Notes: a model not told the origin generated them from the sequence alone. 64,000 nucleotides of DNA from Antitrichia curtipendula (GCA_951230915.1 OX579634.1:43165570-43229569); one strand, 5' to 3'. Counted from the stretch's first letter, positions 22,098-34,973 are shown. Numbers and translations are program-made.

Positions 22098-25000
22098 TCA
22101 TTCCAAATGATTCAATATGCCACTAAGAAAAACATGTTTGACTTCATTAAAACTGAATGTTGCTGCATGAATGAAGCCATCTGTTGTACACTGCAAGTTG
22201 CAAATGACCGTGAATATGAAATAAAGGTGCTTGCAATTTGCCCACGTTCCGCGCTTTCCCAAGCACTTCAGCTTCATCTCTTTGAAATTTGGACAGGTGC
22301 AGTCAGGAAAACAGGAAATTGTCAACAAGTACAGTTCTTCACGGGGCTCCAAACCAGACTTCAATGACACTATGCACCCAAATCTCGGATGAGGAACCAT
22401 AGTTACCTTCTGAATTCTTCTACTCAATGTTAAAGCTGAAGCACAATTGTTTTGGTGCTTTACTGTTGGAACCTTTGGATTCCTCCGAACAAGTTTACCC
22501 GCTCGAATTGACGGATACTCGTGAGGGGACGCTGGAATAGGATAAGCATGGACCAATTCGACTCCTGCTTCACCGCCGAAGAGTCTCTTCGGTGAAATAA
22601 CTTCCCGTTGTGGAAGTTGGAAACCAGACGTTTCCAAAGACAGAATCTCAGCCTTTGAGAGTTTCGTGCCCATTTTGATCGGCCAAATTTTTGGAATAGG
22701 TGGTACTGATAACACCCATTTCCTCCGCGTCCCTTTTACACACCTTTCAATATCGTCATTGCAAAAGAAGAATTGCATACGTTTATTGCGTTTTTTCCTA
22801 TAATTCACCATCATACCTGTATATGTTGGAGCCGCGGTTGCAATGTTGTTCTGAACAATCGGCGCAGTGCACTTTTTCTTCGTAATTGCTTGAAGAGCGA
22901 AGCACGCTTTTGCAAAATTCTTAGGCAATCGTGTAATATGCCATTGCGTTTCATCACACATGCTCTCTTGAATAGAGAATACGTGCGTCAAATTTGGATG
23001 CTGATGTTGTCCTAGGGTCCCGTCGTCTAAGATCACTGGTTGGGGTCCCGAATCCACAATTGGAGAAATATCTTCCGAAATTGTATTCAAAATTGGAACA
23101 CTTGTACTGGCTCTCCCTGATCTTGTTTGTACGCGGGGATGGGAATAGTTCACCTTGTCTGGTCTGTGCGAATCGTATTCATATCCTAATGGCATGTCTG
23201 CCTTCCTCTTCTGCGATCCAAAAATCTCTTCACCTTCTAGGTGGGGCTCTCGATCAAAAAATTCTTCCACCCCTGGAATATTTGAAATAGATTCAGTTAG
23301 TGCCTTTGGATTACCAGTTCGCTCGGCCGACCTCTGGGCTACTCGTAATAGTAGTTCTTCCTTTCCTGGTCCGGTTCCAGATTGGTTACCCTTCAAGTAC
23401 TGATAATACTTCACCATCTGCATGAACGCCCTCACAAAATCGTCTACCGTGGCAATGTATAAGTCATTACCCCGGTTTCCAGATTGCTATAGCCACTTAT
23501 TGTGAACAGTCTCCGCCAAGTTACAAGATGGCATTTCAGCCAACTTGGGTTCAGTTAAATTCTGCCAAAAAATGAGAGTAGTACAAATTTAGTTTTAGGG
23601 GACATCTCAGCTAAGCCAGGTGCATACAAAATGAATAATGCAATTAAAGAGGACCTGAGAATTGAGTCCATTGAATCTAAACACAATCCTACAATCAAAC
23701 CTCTCTAGGTACCGAGAGAGACTTGCAACTAGAAGTTGCAAACTCAAAGCACAGAATGAAGATATGCTTGAGTGTACATTGATGCTTTCAATAATAGAAC
23801 TAGAAATAGAAATATTCTAGCGACCCCATCAGATCCTCTCTGTACCAAGAGGCATCGACGGACATCCTATTCCATGCAATAATTGGAGATTATATTTTGG
23901 CACTAAAAAACAAAAGATGAATAATTTAGGAAAAGAGAGCATTCCATCTGATAGCAATGAAATGATGAGACGGTAGACATAATACGACAGACCTAGCAAA
24001 AAATTACAATTCCAAATGGCAAAAGACACCGCCTTACCAGCTGCATGAATCCACCCCATTGGCGATAGCGGAAATGCCAAAATGATAGCTACAACTCCAG
24101 TCTCTGCACTCCTTCTTGTATGGTGGCACCTGATGACAACCACCATGATTTGATGGCGAGGTATCGCATTTCAGATTGCTCTGGCGACGTAGCATTCTTG
24201 TATTGCTTGCAAAGCAAACGGTGCTGATCTTGTAAATCCCCTCTAATTTCAGCCTTAGTGTGCTTCTCCATGGATTGGGTCCAATGAAAAAGGCACGTCC
24301 TCTCTCGGTTGTCCATTGGATCTCAAATATCACCAGAACCGTAAACTAACCTCACAGCATTCCAATTTGCTTGGGCACTATCCGCCATGAAACCTTTAAA
24401 CTGAATGTCTACAACTCCATTCCTATTAAGGACTGAGTTTAGGTTTTTCCAAAACAGAACTTGTGCTGCATAGTCTTCCGATTGCATGTCGCAACAAGCA
24501 ATAGTCATGACACGGTAGTACATGGAGTCATAAATATGGCATGCCATGGTCGTCCACCCTTTTACACGTTTGACATGGTCAAACATTACCCAAGCATCTG
24601 CCAGATCTCCTCCGGCTTGCATGCATTTCACCAAGTCCACTCCGCTACCTGGTCCAACTTCTGACATTTTAAATATGAAAACCTTATCCACATCGGTACC
24701 CTGACCTGGAAATTTGCTTTCTTGGACAAATGCCCAAGTACTGGATCCTCTCAATTTGGTGATGCTGTCTATCACTCCAAATCTTCTCAAGTACTTAAAT
24801 GAAGTTACCTCGTTCCAAATAGAAGGTGAGCTCAAATATTTGCACTTGTCCAAAACTGGGACAAGGTCTTCGAAGTCCATTGCTTTTGGAGTCTCTCTAT
24901 CCAGACAAAGGAGTAAGCCTCCAAAAAGCTCCTTTGTAGCCTCCATGACAATGGAGGAATTTGTCGCTGATGGTGTTCTGTCCAACTGCTCCTCAATGAG

Positions 25001-26124
25001 AGACCGTGTTTTCTGCTTCGTGTCTCTAAGCTCACCATCCTTCACTGGATGCTCGTGACTTCCCAAATGAATGAAAGCCCGTGTGAATTTTGGGTTTCCT
25101 GCAACATAGTAAACACGCACATCGCATCGAGCAATACAAGAGGAAGGCTCATTGCAAATCCTGCAGACAAGAGTTGATCCGGGAGGATGCTTGTGACCAA
25201 CATCAAGTGGTGTGGATGCCAATTCTTCCCATTCTAATTCGTTTACGTTCATGGTTCGGTGTACTTGAGATAGAAACTCGCAAGTAGGGTTAACACAGCG
25301 CAAATGCCCTATACAAACTGACGTGCGAAACACTAATCCCATTGGATTAATGATATTGGTTGTCACAGTTTTGGACCACACATGTCCATCATATCGTTTA
25401 TCCATGCCAGACATTTGCCTTGCCTGGGAAGTAAAACTGGAGGCCTGTAGGGAAGGAAGTTCGAAAATGACATTGCCATTGAAAGATGGAGGTAGTACTG
25501 AGACTCTGTGAATGTCAATTGCGTCATAGTTTAGCTTTGACAAAACGTTTCGACATCCCTTTAGGCCACGCAGTCCCCTTAAGCCGTCCATCACAGATGC
25601 GATCGGCTTCGGCTCAGCAGAACCCTGAGCAATAAACTCAGGAGCGAGAGAACATTGACCCGAACTGGAATCGATAGTGGCGGGAGACTTAGTTGGAGAA
25701 TCTACGTTTGAATCATCACTAAGGATCATGACATTCTGTTCCAATGGTTCTACTTTAACACGATTGAGGAGGGGGGTTTGAAATGAACACAACGACGACC
25801 GATACAGTGGAGCATTTTCCGACGATGTCAATCTACTGAATTCCGACACTCCGTACGCTCTATACCTTCCAGTTTGAGCATCCACCTAGTATTCACTCCA
25901 TCGCTTGAGGGAGTTTGACCAACAGTGTGGCTGAGTATGCCAGACTCGCTATCATAGATTTCTTCGTCCAAATGGACCGAACCCTCTTTCAATTGAAATC
26001 GTAGGCATAATCGAGAAGCTGACACTACAGCAAGTCCATTCTCGTCCACATCAAACAATATAGGAACTCTTTTGCCGTTTGCATTGACAACAACCCTTCG
26101 CGCAGAATGCGCCATTTCCTCCAT
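22098..26124 (-). pseudogene. MULE-type transposase with SWIM zinc finger, copy B
   Basis: The fullest copy in the window. Minus-strand order: N-terminal piece beginning MEEMAHSARR (26124), a frameshift near 25885, an acidic linker with ILSDDS, a Cys/His cluster (LVCRICNEPSSCIARC, HLGSHEHPV), a DDE/RNase-H-like core (CHIYDSMYYRV, FKGFMADSAQANW), then NRERTCLFHW. An intron follows at 23562-24038 (GTAAGG to GGCAG), then a linker with the conserved stretch HRPDKVN, and the SWIM motif CTC then CKH (about 22215-22280). It should bind T2 ends and cut DNA in the nucleus. It is broken by TGA at 24323-24325, TAG at 23487-23489 and the frameshift, so it is probably inactive. The intron contains palindromes (23701, 23833) like those in intron 1 of the divergent gene. 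Confidence 0.82.
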
Positions 26125-27117
26125 TGACCAGGTTTGCAGGCGGGAGCTAAACCTATCTACGCTCGAAATAAAGAAAACATCTAGTACGTTAGAGAAACAC
26201 TATGAAACACCTAAGTTAAACTACAATGACATATGCTGCTAACAATGGGCCCTACCACCCTAAATTGAAATAACGAGATTCTTGATATAAGAACACCAGA
26301 TGCAATTGAATCACGCATTCAGCCGTTTAAATGTACGGCAAATCATATGAAATTTGATGGCTGAGTTAAGGCATTCATCAGATCTATCTAGATCTCATTA
26401 AGGTTAATCCCCTTACATTTGTTAGACCTTAAAGACAAGCAAATTCGTGATATTGGTGTATACATAAAGCCATCATCTAGAAATGCTCAGATGCAAGTGG
26501 GGAAAGTCATTGAAACTGTATTGCCTTGGCCTCGTATTCCACAAGTATTCAACACACCCGTAGAGCCGCTGTTCACTTGATGCCTGAGTCAATTCCCATC
26601 TCGAACTATCAGAATCATCCCCGACAATGTGGAATGGATTCGGTAGCATACAAGAACAGATTCACCGAATGCGTTCAGAAACTTCACTGACCATTGAATG
26701 CCATAAAATCTAATGAAACAGAAATTCGGAGTGGGCAATCCACATTATTCAGCAGTCCAGCGAACTCCACGATTATGTTGACGAAGTGTCAGAATAATAA
26801 ATTAGTCAGTACGACTGTCAAGTATCACAATGCCTAATAAAGACGAGGTCGTGGCGGCACGAAGAAAAAATTCAAACAAATGCCCCGAAGTCAGCACGAA
26901 GCATGCCAGTTCACTTAATCAAATTCCCCCATTATCTCCGCCGACCGCCGAATGGGAAACGTACTATCCAAGTAGTGCGAAAGGCACCGCACGAGCAATC
27001 ATTCTAGAGACACTTAGGATTTAGGGTAGATTGAATTTATTCTCACCTGCTACTTTCATGATCTCTTCCCTTTGTTGTATTGTCCAAAGCTCTCTCTTTT
27101 TCCTTTTAAAGCTCTCC
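26125..27117. promoter_or_regulatory. Divergent intergenic region of T2
   Basis: About 1 kb between the start of the transposase (minus) and the ATG of the methyltransferase-like gene (plus), so it must hold both promoters. I see no strong TATA box; the only open frame (26830-27024) has no domain. Function is inferred from position only. Confidence 0.45.
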
Positions 27118-30100
27118 ATGGACGGAAGCCGAATTCTGCGGAGCAGGAGAAGTTTGGTGATGGGCGGTACTGGCGTGGACGGGAGCACGGCGGCAACTGC
27201 ACAACCTTATTTGGCGACAGCTGCCGCTCGAAACATGAAATCCACGGGGACCGAAGTTGAGGTAAATCCACGGGGACCGACGCTTGGATTTTGTTGTTGA
27301 AATTCAGAAGGTGATCTTTGTCTTGCTGTGCGGTTCTTATGCATCAGACAGGTCCCCCAAGGGCCCTCTCGGTACCGAAAGACGGATCTCACCCTCCACC
27401 GTATGCTCGGACAGCTTGTCAGGTTTAGCGCACTAGGGTGGGGTGAACTTGTTTGTATATTTTTTTTGATTTCGAATTGGATTTTGAGAAGGTGATCTCT
27501 GTCTTGCTGTGAGTTCCTATGCATCAGACAGATCCCTTGTGGGACCTCTCAGTACCGAGAGAGGGATCTCACCCTCCACCGTATGCTTGGACAGCTTGTC
27601 AGGATTAGCGCACACGGGTTGGGGTGAACTTGTTTGTATATTTTTTTTGATTTCGAATTGGATTTTTTGTAGGTGCGCTTTGTCTTGCTGTGAATTCCTA
27701 TGCATTAGACAGGTCCCTCAATGGCCCTCTCGGTACCGAGAGAGGGATCTCACCCTCCACCATATGCTTGGACAGCTTGTCAGGATTAGCGCACTAGAGT
27801 AGTGTTAACTTTTGTGTATCTCTTTTTTGATTTTGATTTTGATTTTGAGAAGGTGATCTCTGTCTTGCTGTGAGTTCCTATGTATCAGACAGATCCCCCA
27901 AGGGCCCTCTCGGTACCGAGAGAGAGATCTCACCGTCCACCGTATGCTCGGACAGCTTGTCAGGTTTAGCGGACAAGGGTTGAGGTGAACTTGTTTGTAT
28001 ATTTTTTTTTATTCGAGTTGGATTTTGAGAAGGTGATCTCTGTCTTGCTGTGAGTTCCTATGCATCAGACAGATCCCTCGTGGGACCTCTCGGTACCGAG
28101 AGAGGGATCTCACCCTCCACCGTATGCTTGGACAGCTTGTCAGGATTAGCGCACACGGGTTGGGGTGAACTTGTTTGTATATTTTTTTTGATTTCGAATT
28201 GGATTTTTTGTAGGTGCGCTTTGTCTTGCTGTGAATTCCTATGCATTAGACAGGTCCCTCAATGGCCCTCTCGGTACCGAGAGAGGGATCTCACCCTCCA
28301 CCATATGCTCGGACAGCTTGTCACGTTTAGCGCACTAGAGTAGTGTTAACTTTTGTGTATCTCTTTTTTGATTTTGATTTTGATTTTGAGAAGATGATCT
28401 CTGTCTTGCTGTTAGTTCCTATGCATCAAACAGGTCCCTCAATGGCCCTCTCGGTACCGAGAGAGGGATCTCACCCTCCACCGTATGCTCGGACAGCTTG
28501 TCATTATTAGCGCACTAGAGTAGTGTTAACTTTTGTGTATCTCTTTTTTGATTTTGATTTTGAGAAGGTGATCTTTGTCTTGCTGTGAGTTCCTATGCAT
28601 CAGACAGGTCCCTCAATGGCCCTCTCGGTACCGAGAGAGGGATCTCACCCTCCACCGTATACTTGGACAGCTTGTCAGGTTTAGCGCATACGGGTTGGGG
28701 TGAACTTGTTTGTATATTTTTTTTGATTTCGAATTGGATTTTTTGTAGGTGCGCTTTATCTTGCTGTGAGTTCCTATGCATCAGACAGGTCCCTCAGGGG
28801 CCCTCTCGGGACCGAGAGAGGGTTTCCGCTGACCATCGTATGCTTGGACAGGTCTCTCGTTGAGAGCACCAAGGTGTGATGAACTTGTTTGTATATTTTT
28901 TTTGGATATGGATTTGGATATTCAGTAGGTGAGCTCGGGCTTGCCTCGTTATTGATTTGAATTTGCATGGCACGAATTTAACTACTGAGTTGCCTACTGG
29001 AGATAAATGACTCTGTTATTCATTTGTAGGTACTGCAAAAGGCTGCTATGGATATCCAACCTCAGGAGATAGGCGGATCTAGTTCTCTTATAGGTCCGAT
29101 GCCTGTCGAGGAGGTCTTTCTCCAGTGCGACGACCTTGACGGTGGCGAAGGTGGCCCAATAGTTCCCGTTCCCGGTCTTCCGCCGCCGGTACAGCTTCAC
29201 GTTCATCTGCTTGATGTTGAGTTAGGATGGGGGGATCCGTATGGGGAGGGTCGCGTGCCCTCCTCGGACTCCTATTGCACTTCATGTAGGTCCAACGACT
29301 TAGCAGCTACTGTTACGGTATCTGATGCTAGCACTCAGTACTGCACATGCGATCATGAGGATGTGGATTCTGGTTATCAATCCGCCGATGACATCCTCAT
29401 TTTCTGCTGCGGTTCGTATAGGTTACTTTCAGCGGCATGTCAGTGCGGAGTTTGAGATATACTGTTACATGGACTTGTATAATGACAGATTATATCTTGC
29501 ATCACGGAATGGATATTCTGTAATGACATATCATATAATAGTGTTTGATGTACTTTGTGTCTTAAAATCGACGGGACATTGTTTTGTATTAACTCCACTT
29601 ATCCTCTTCCAGGTGCGTCTCAGGCAAACACCACGTACCACTTCTAGTGGCACTGCAGTGGAAACATTCAACGAGCAGCCTGTCATTGGCTCAGATTCAG
29701 ATTCAGATGATTCGCAGGATGATAGCATTCCCGGAGTGGATCCTGGGCTTCTTGAAGATGACATCAGGAGGACACAAACTCTGGATACGGTCTGTGTCAT
29801 CAATAGTTTGAAGCTCACCACAAACGACCTTTGTCGGATGAAAATACCTTTGTGCAGGTTGGTTCCGATGCCAATGGTTCGACCGACATTAGCGTCGGAC
29901 TTGACGTTACTTGAGAACCGGTTTACTTGGGGATATGAAGAGGGAGCGCGAGTTTTTTACGTCTCCATATCAGATGAGCAAGGGAAGTCAGGGAGCTTCA
30001 CTGATGAAGAGAAGAAGGAGTGGGGTCTCATATGGAATTCCGTGAATGATAGCTTCAATGATCATCTCAACTCCCTTCCAGCCTTGAAGCACCTTGTGGA

Positions 30101-33100
30101 CTACAAGTTCTTTGTCTGTGATGGAAACCATAGACGTATTGCCTGGATGAATCACATCCAGCGACTTCATAGTAGTGAGAAGGACTGGCATATCAACGTG
30201 GACTCCATTATCCTCGACACGCGGAATCGTATCAGGGTGGCAATGCAAGCAATGCACGATATTAATAAGTAAGCCTCTCCTTCCGTCTTTCCCATTTGTG
30301 TACATGTGTATCATCACTCACTACTGTTATTATCTTGAACCAGTAATTTCTTATGTTAACGGTTCACTTTGTGAACTCACCGGTCAGGCACACAAAGAAC
30401 TCGCACGTGAAGACAAATCTTGTCCACACACTATATCGGGTTCAGAAGTACGGTGTTATGGAGATCGAGAAATTCTATGAGTTACTGAGCGCGGAGGAAG
30501 TCAAAACCTGTCAGCTGAGTTTTCGAAAAACTTGGTACAGTATGCCCCTCGACGTATTCACCAGCTTCATATTGAAGGTATGATCTCCTTGATTCTTCAC
30601 TGATTTTGCTCATCTTGTTCCACGGCATGAGTCCATGTCGGTGCATTATTTGATATATCCTTCACCATATTTACCTGTATTGTAATTGTGTTTTCATCAT
30701 TTCAGCAAGAGATTGCCTCAGCGGCTGATTCTGGTGTACGAAAATACCATGAGGAAGCCCCAGCAAATGAAATCACTAATGAGGGGGTGGCAGCGGCTAT
30801 GAGATCCTCTATCAAGGATGCTACAGAGAGACACTACAAAAAGCTCTCGAAGATAGTGGCCGTTGCTAATCCCACACTCGGTGATGATTGGTTGAAGGAG
30901 GTATGACCCATTCATTTTCTAATTGACATGAATTGAAATGTATTATATATTTCTTATATTGAGTTCTCGCTTTCATTTTGCAGATTGAACGGCACTGGAG
31001 CCTCTATGTCGTTCAGGAACTTACGCTAGAGAAGTTGCAACTCATTGCTACAGCCAACGTAGTTCCATCATTTAAAGTGAAGTGGCTCAATTGGATGAAT
31101 TCCAGTGGTTCCACTAGAGAGGCACGACGGTTTCCACCCCGCCCAGTGAACGAAGAGAAGTTAGTTGTCTTCCTTGCAAAAGCCTGTTACTATGCTGGGG
31201 TATGAGTTTCCACCCTTATTATCATATTTCAGTTGTTAATTAACAGTATTGTGGGTGTACTCTTCATGTTGCTAGGGATCAATCTGAGCAGGCTTGCTAT
31301 CTTGGACGTTTCTACTGTCGCTTACAAAATGGTCCATGCAGATTGAGGAGGCAGCTCTGGAGATGTTTGATTCCATCACCCGGTCGGATAACGTAGCTAT
31401 TGATATGACCGTCCCCAGTGAGCCTAAGTTACTAGTGGAGTATATTGAGTCGTGGCGGATGAAGCTATGGGATGACGCCTACACGGGGATATTCAAAGGC
31501 GCCGATGCCTTCAAAAAGTCGGACACCTTTAAGGAGTATAGAAGATCCGACCTCACTGTAAAGCGTGTGATTTACAGGTATTTATACCTAATCTTCACCT
31601 TCGATCAAAAATATATTTGTGAAGAATGTTTTAGCTGAACTTTAAACTGTTTAGTTGTGTTTACCTCTTTCTCGCAACCTGGTTGTTTTGGTATCGAGAG
31701 AGATGATTTGGTTCGGCAGGGCTGAACAATTTTCATTCCTTGATACCAGAACATGCAAGGGGTTGTTCATCCAAATGTGGTCTCGGTGCCGAGAGAGAGT
31801 AAGTTTGATATTCTGTATGCATGGTTTTCTAGTCCCTAATCCAGAACCACCTCATTGTTGAAGATGGCACTGATTGTAATAGAGTCACAATAATAGGCTT
31901 TTATTAACTGAATGGCTATTTTGTATGGTTATATTGACGTATGCCTTATTTATTTTTGTCACTAAAATCTCTCTCATTGTCAATAGGTATTTCAAGTTTG
32001 AGTTGTACGGGAAAAAAGCTGTTAAGAAGGAAGACTTGCCGCCTTTTCTGACGACTTGGTTGGACCGATCCTCTCAAGATTGTATGTTCTCCCCAACACA
32101 GTTGCAAAAGTGGACCAGTGCTCATCTACAGGCGTGTCCTTGGTACCTCGAGTGCAACTTTGGCATCACTCCACCCGAGGAGGAGTCTCTTTTTCAAGCA
32201 ATGAAAGATTCAGTGGTAGCAGATGCTAAGTTCAATGAGTTTGCTGGATTGGATCCCGAAGCCTGTGCCAAGGCCGTGAAGAGGCAAGAGTTATCTGACA
32301 AGAAGAAGGTGGATAAATTAGAGGAAGCCATAAGAAAGTCCGAGCAAAGCAAGAGGAAGAGACTGGTATTGCAGAGTGAGAAAGACCAGGAGAAAGAGAC
32401 GAAAAAGCGTCGCTCAAGGAAAGAGGAGACTCCATTGCCTGAATCAGCTACAAGTGCAGTTGATGGAAACATTACTTCATCCGGATTTTTCCTCACGCAG
32501 GAGCGTCTAGTGCATGGATTGACGCCTACTCATCAAAATCTTCAGCCTGTGCCTAACATCGACGAGTGTGTGCTGAACTTGGCGCTAGGTAGTTTTGACT
32601 TAGGCTCACCGGCTTATGCTGCTGTTCTATCATTTTTGGCAATGGTAAGTGTGATGGGTGCTTTCCCTAGTCTTCCTCTTTCTTACATGAATCCTTGTGT
32701 ATGGGTGGTGCACAATTCATTTAAATCAAATAAAAAATGAGTATGTCCCAAACTGTCACTTGAATTGTTGCCAACCGCATTGTGTTTTAATTTCATTTCA
32801 TGTCTATTTCGCCTTGCAGCATTCCGGTGACAGAACCCGCTCTTTCAATGGAATCAGTGGAACTACCGACGCAGTGGACTTGATGATTGTAGATGTACCG
32901 GAAGGGCTCCATGTTCCTACCATTTCCTGCCCACCTGCTCCCATTCCAAAGTGGAATGAGTTCAAGGACGACTATCTGCTTCCGGTCTTTGACTTTGCAC
33001 AGGAGTATCTCCACGACAATGGCGGCCTTCTATTGATGTACCCTGCCCCCTCTCCTCCACACAGAAGTCACATTTTGGGATGTTCACGGGAATACAACTT

Positions 33101-33738
33101 CCGCATTCTTGAAATTTATTTTGGCATGAATCACCTTCATTTGACTTCACCAACCGACCCTACAAAGACGGTAAATTTCCATGATGTTCATTGAAAGGTT
33201 ACTGTTTCAGTTTGCACCATCTCTCTTCACTCACATTGTTTCTCTGTTGCAGACTATGAGGTTTGCCATCTCTCTTCTTGTGAAGGAGTCGGGTCCGAAG
33301 ACGCTTGGGGACTTTCCATTCCAATTTGTTCCGTCCCACGATGCTATAGGTGTGAACGTTGCTAGGGATGACATTTTGCAGAACTTCTGCAACAAGGAAG
33401 ACATCACCATGAATGGCAACATTGCGTGGCGTGGTCCCCGTGAGAAAGCGAGACAGTTCATGCAGATGTTTGTGGAGGCATGTTCTGCACCAGGGGACGT
33501 GGTTGTCGACTGCACAGCGGGAACAGGTTTGACTCTATCCTAAATCGGATTTGCCTCATCCAATTTGTGTAGGGTCCACTCTTGTTTTAACATCTTTGCC
33601 TAACGTGTTAACTGGTGCATAGGTGCAACCATTCAAGCATGTCGTGCTACGCGCCGCCATGTTCTGGCATTTGAGGAGGATAAGGACATCTTTGATGCCC
33701 TCATTGCTCTAATTCTTCGACCACCTGTGGTTGGTTAA
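27118..33738 (+). CDS. ParB-like / amino-methyltransferase-like gene, 11 exons
   Basis: Modelled exons: 27118-27261, 29030-29415, 29624-30268, 30388-30577, 30706-30900, 30984-31199, 31342-31577, 31987-32644, 32820-33170, 33253-33526, 33623-33738. All introns are GT-AG and phases agree; the total is 3411 nt, about 1136 residues with no internal stop. The exon 2 end and exon 3 start are the least certain. Near residue 342 is DGNHRRIAW, after a segment like ParB N-terminal domains (IPLCRLVPMPMVRP). A Lys/Glu-rich coiled segment lies at about 750-800. The C-terminus has DVPEG (915-919), in the place of a DPPY motif IV, then VVVDCTAGTGAT (about 1090-1100), an AdoMet motif I. The order IV before I is that of class-beta DNA amino-methyltransferases. 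ParB plus methylase is familiar in phages and bacteria. The DVPE motif is non-canonical, so activity is unproven. Confidence 0.75.
27310..28870. repeat. Nine tandem copies of a ~180-bp palindrome-bearing unit
   Basis: The core CTCTCGGTACCGAGAG, or a near variant, recurs at 27364, 27545, 27726, 27906, 28086, 28267, 28447, 28621 and 28802, a spacing of 174-181 bp. Each unit also has TGTCTTGCTGTGAATTCC, GGATCTCACCCTCCACCRTA and a T-rich tract ending in TTTTTTGTAGGTGCG, which resembles a 3-prime splice site. The array fills most of intron 1 of the methyltransferase-like gene. The short open frames within it are by-products of the repeat. Related palindromes occur at 23701, 31690 and 31780, all inside T2. 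Confidence 0.93.
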
Positions 33739-34559
33739 GCACAGCCAGACCCCTCGACGCTAGTTCTCGATGAATTAGACGATGAAGAAGTAGTGGTCCA
33801 GCATGTCGTCAAAACATCACGATTCAGTAAGTAAGTCATCCATTGAACTCTTCCATTTAGCCACAATGCATCAGTTGTTTTTTTAAACATCTAATATATG
33901 GATTATTGTGTTCTGTAGGCAAGGCCAAGATTTGAGGTTCTCGAAGGCAGTTCCTTTTTTTGCAAATCCTTGATTTTTTCCGAGTCCACCTAAACTGTTT
34001 CATCTCCCGGTGTATGTTGAGGCTCTTTCCCAGGATTTCATTGCCCTAAACCCTCGGCCATCTTCTAGGGCCCATTTGGTAGATCCCTGTGTTCTACAGT
34101 TTGTAGATTCGATTGCAGAAGAGTCAAATTCACATACTTTGGATAGCGAGGGTAGTTCCATGTCAGCCTTTTAGTTCATGAGCTTCTTTGAGGATGCTGT
34201 ACATTTGATTCGGATACAGTTGATTTGTGGCCAAAGTCACTCTCTTATTTTACAGTAATTGTATGCATTTCACTTCTTATTTGAACGGCGATGCTTCCAA
34301 AATTGATGGTGTGTTATATTCTGAGGCTTCCATAATTTTATCAATTCAATTATCATATCCCACAAAACAACTGATGCATTGTGTATCTTTAATTCTTTGG
34401 ATCCCTATCCACTTTTTGTGATAGGTAGGGCAAGACAGAGAACTCCCTATCAAATCCACACTCATAGAAGAAGTTACGTACACGGCCATGGGTGTACTCT
34501 AAATCCTATCCTACAACTGGTTTAAACGATTTTTGATTCCATAACCAAACCTTCTCTCT
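33739..34559. other. 3-prime flank of the methyltransferase-like gene
   Basis: The reading frame stays open after the TAA at 33736-33738 through an acidic segment (LDELDDEEVVV) to a GTAAGT at about 33830, and TCTGTAG occurs at about 33919. So the TAA could be a late nonsense mutation and the gene could once have had one or two more exons. Otherwise no gene is seen. Confidence 0.4.
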
Positions 34560-34973
34560 GTAATTTTGTCCACTTGGTTTTATTCTTTTGTCCTCATTTT
34601 CCATCCAAATTTTCGTGCCATTGACTTTCATCCACTCTGGCATACTTTCATCCATCTGAAGTTTTCTCTTTCTTAATAATATTTCATCCATTTCACCAAG
34701 TCATTTTCGTTAGTTCTCTCAAACAACTCATCAGTTTCATGAGTTCTTTTGAAAAGTTCATCCTTTTCTTCCCTTTTTTCCATCTACTTTTTCATCCATT
34801 TTTCATTTATTTTTTCATCCACTTTTTCATTCACTTTTTCATCTACTTTCATCTATTTCTTCCGCTTTTTTTCATCTCACAAATTCACACTTTTAAAATT
34901 CTGTGCTCTACGCTCACCAATTCCCACTTCCCGCTCACCGCTCGCCGCTCTATGCTCACATACCACCATTCCC
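34560..34973. repeat. T2 right terminal and subterminal inverted repeat
   Basis: CTTTCATCC-type pyrimidine phrases (34630-34870) give way to CCCGCTCACCGCTCGCCGCTC and TATGCTCACATAC near the edge, the inverted counterpart of the left end. Long Phe/Ser-rich frames here are artefacts of the composition. Confidence 0.7.

Larger units (their letters stand above)
21060..34973. mobile_element. T2: 13.9-kb MULE-type transposon with two divergent genes
   Basis: Bounded by a perfect 11-bp direct duplication. The ends are inverted: GTATGTGAGC lies 11 bases inside the left edge and its complement 10 bases inside the right edge. Both are followed by GAGCGG-type repeats and then by a zone rich in GATGAAAG (left) or CTTTCATC (right). 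Inside are a broken MULE/SWIM transposase on the minus strand (22098-26124), a 1-kb divergent intergenic region, and an 11-exon ParB/methyltransferase-like gene on the plus strand (27118-33738). T2 is the youngest layer of the stack, since it sits inside E1, which sits inside T1. It is large for a MULE, mainly because of the second gene and its repeat-filled first intron. Confidence 0.82.

Noticed and set aside
27509..28863. Several near-identical short proteins beginning MSSYASDRS
   Set aside because: They are generated by the ~180-bp tandem repeat inside an intron, not separate genes.
27310..28870. CRISPR-like array (regular repeats with palindromes)
   Set aside because: Units are 180 bp with no short variable spacers; the setting is a plant intron.
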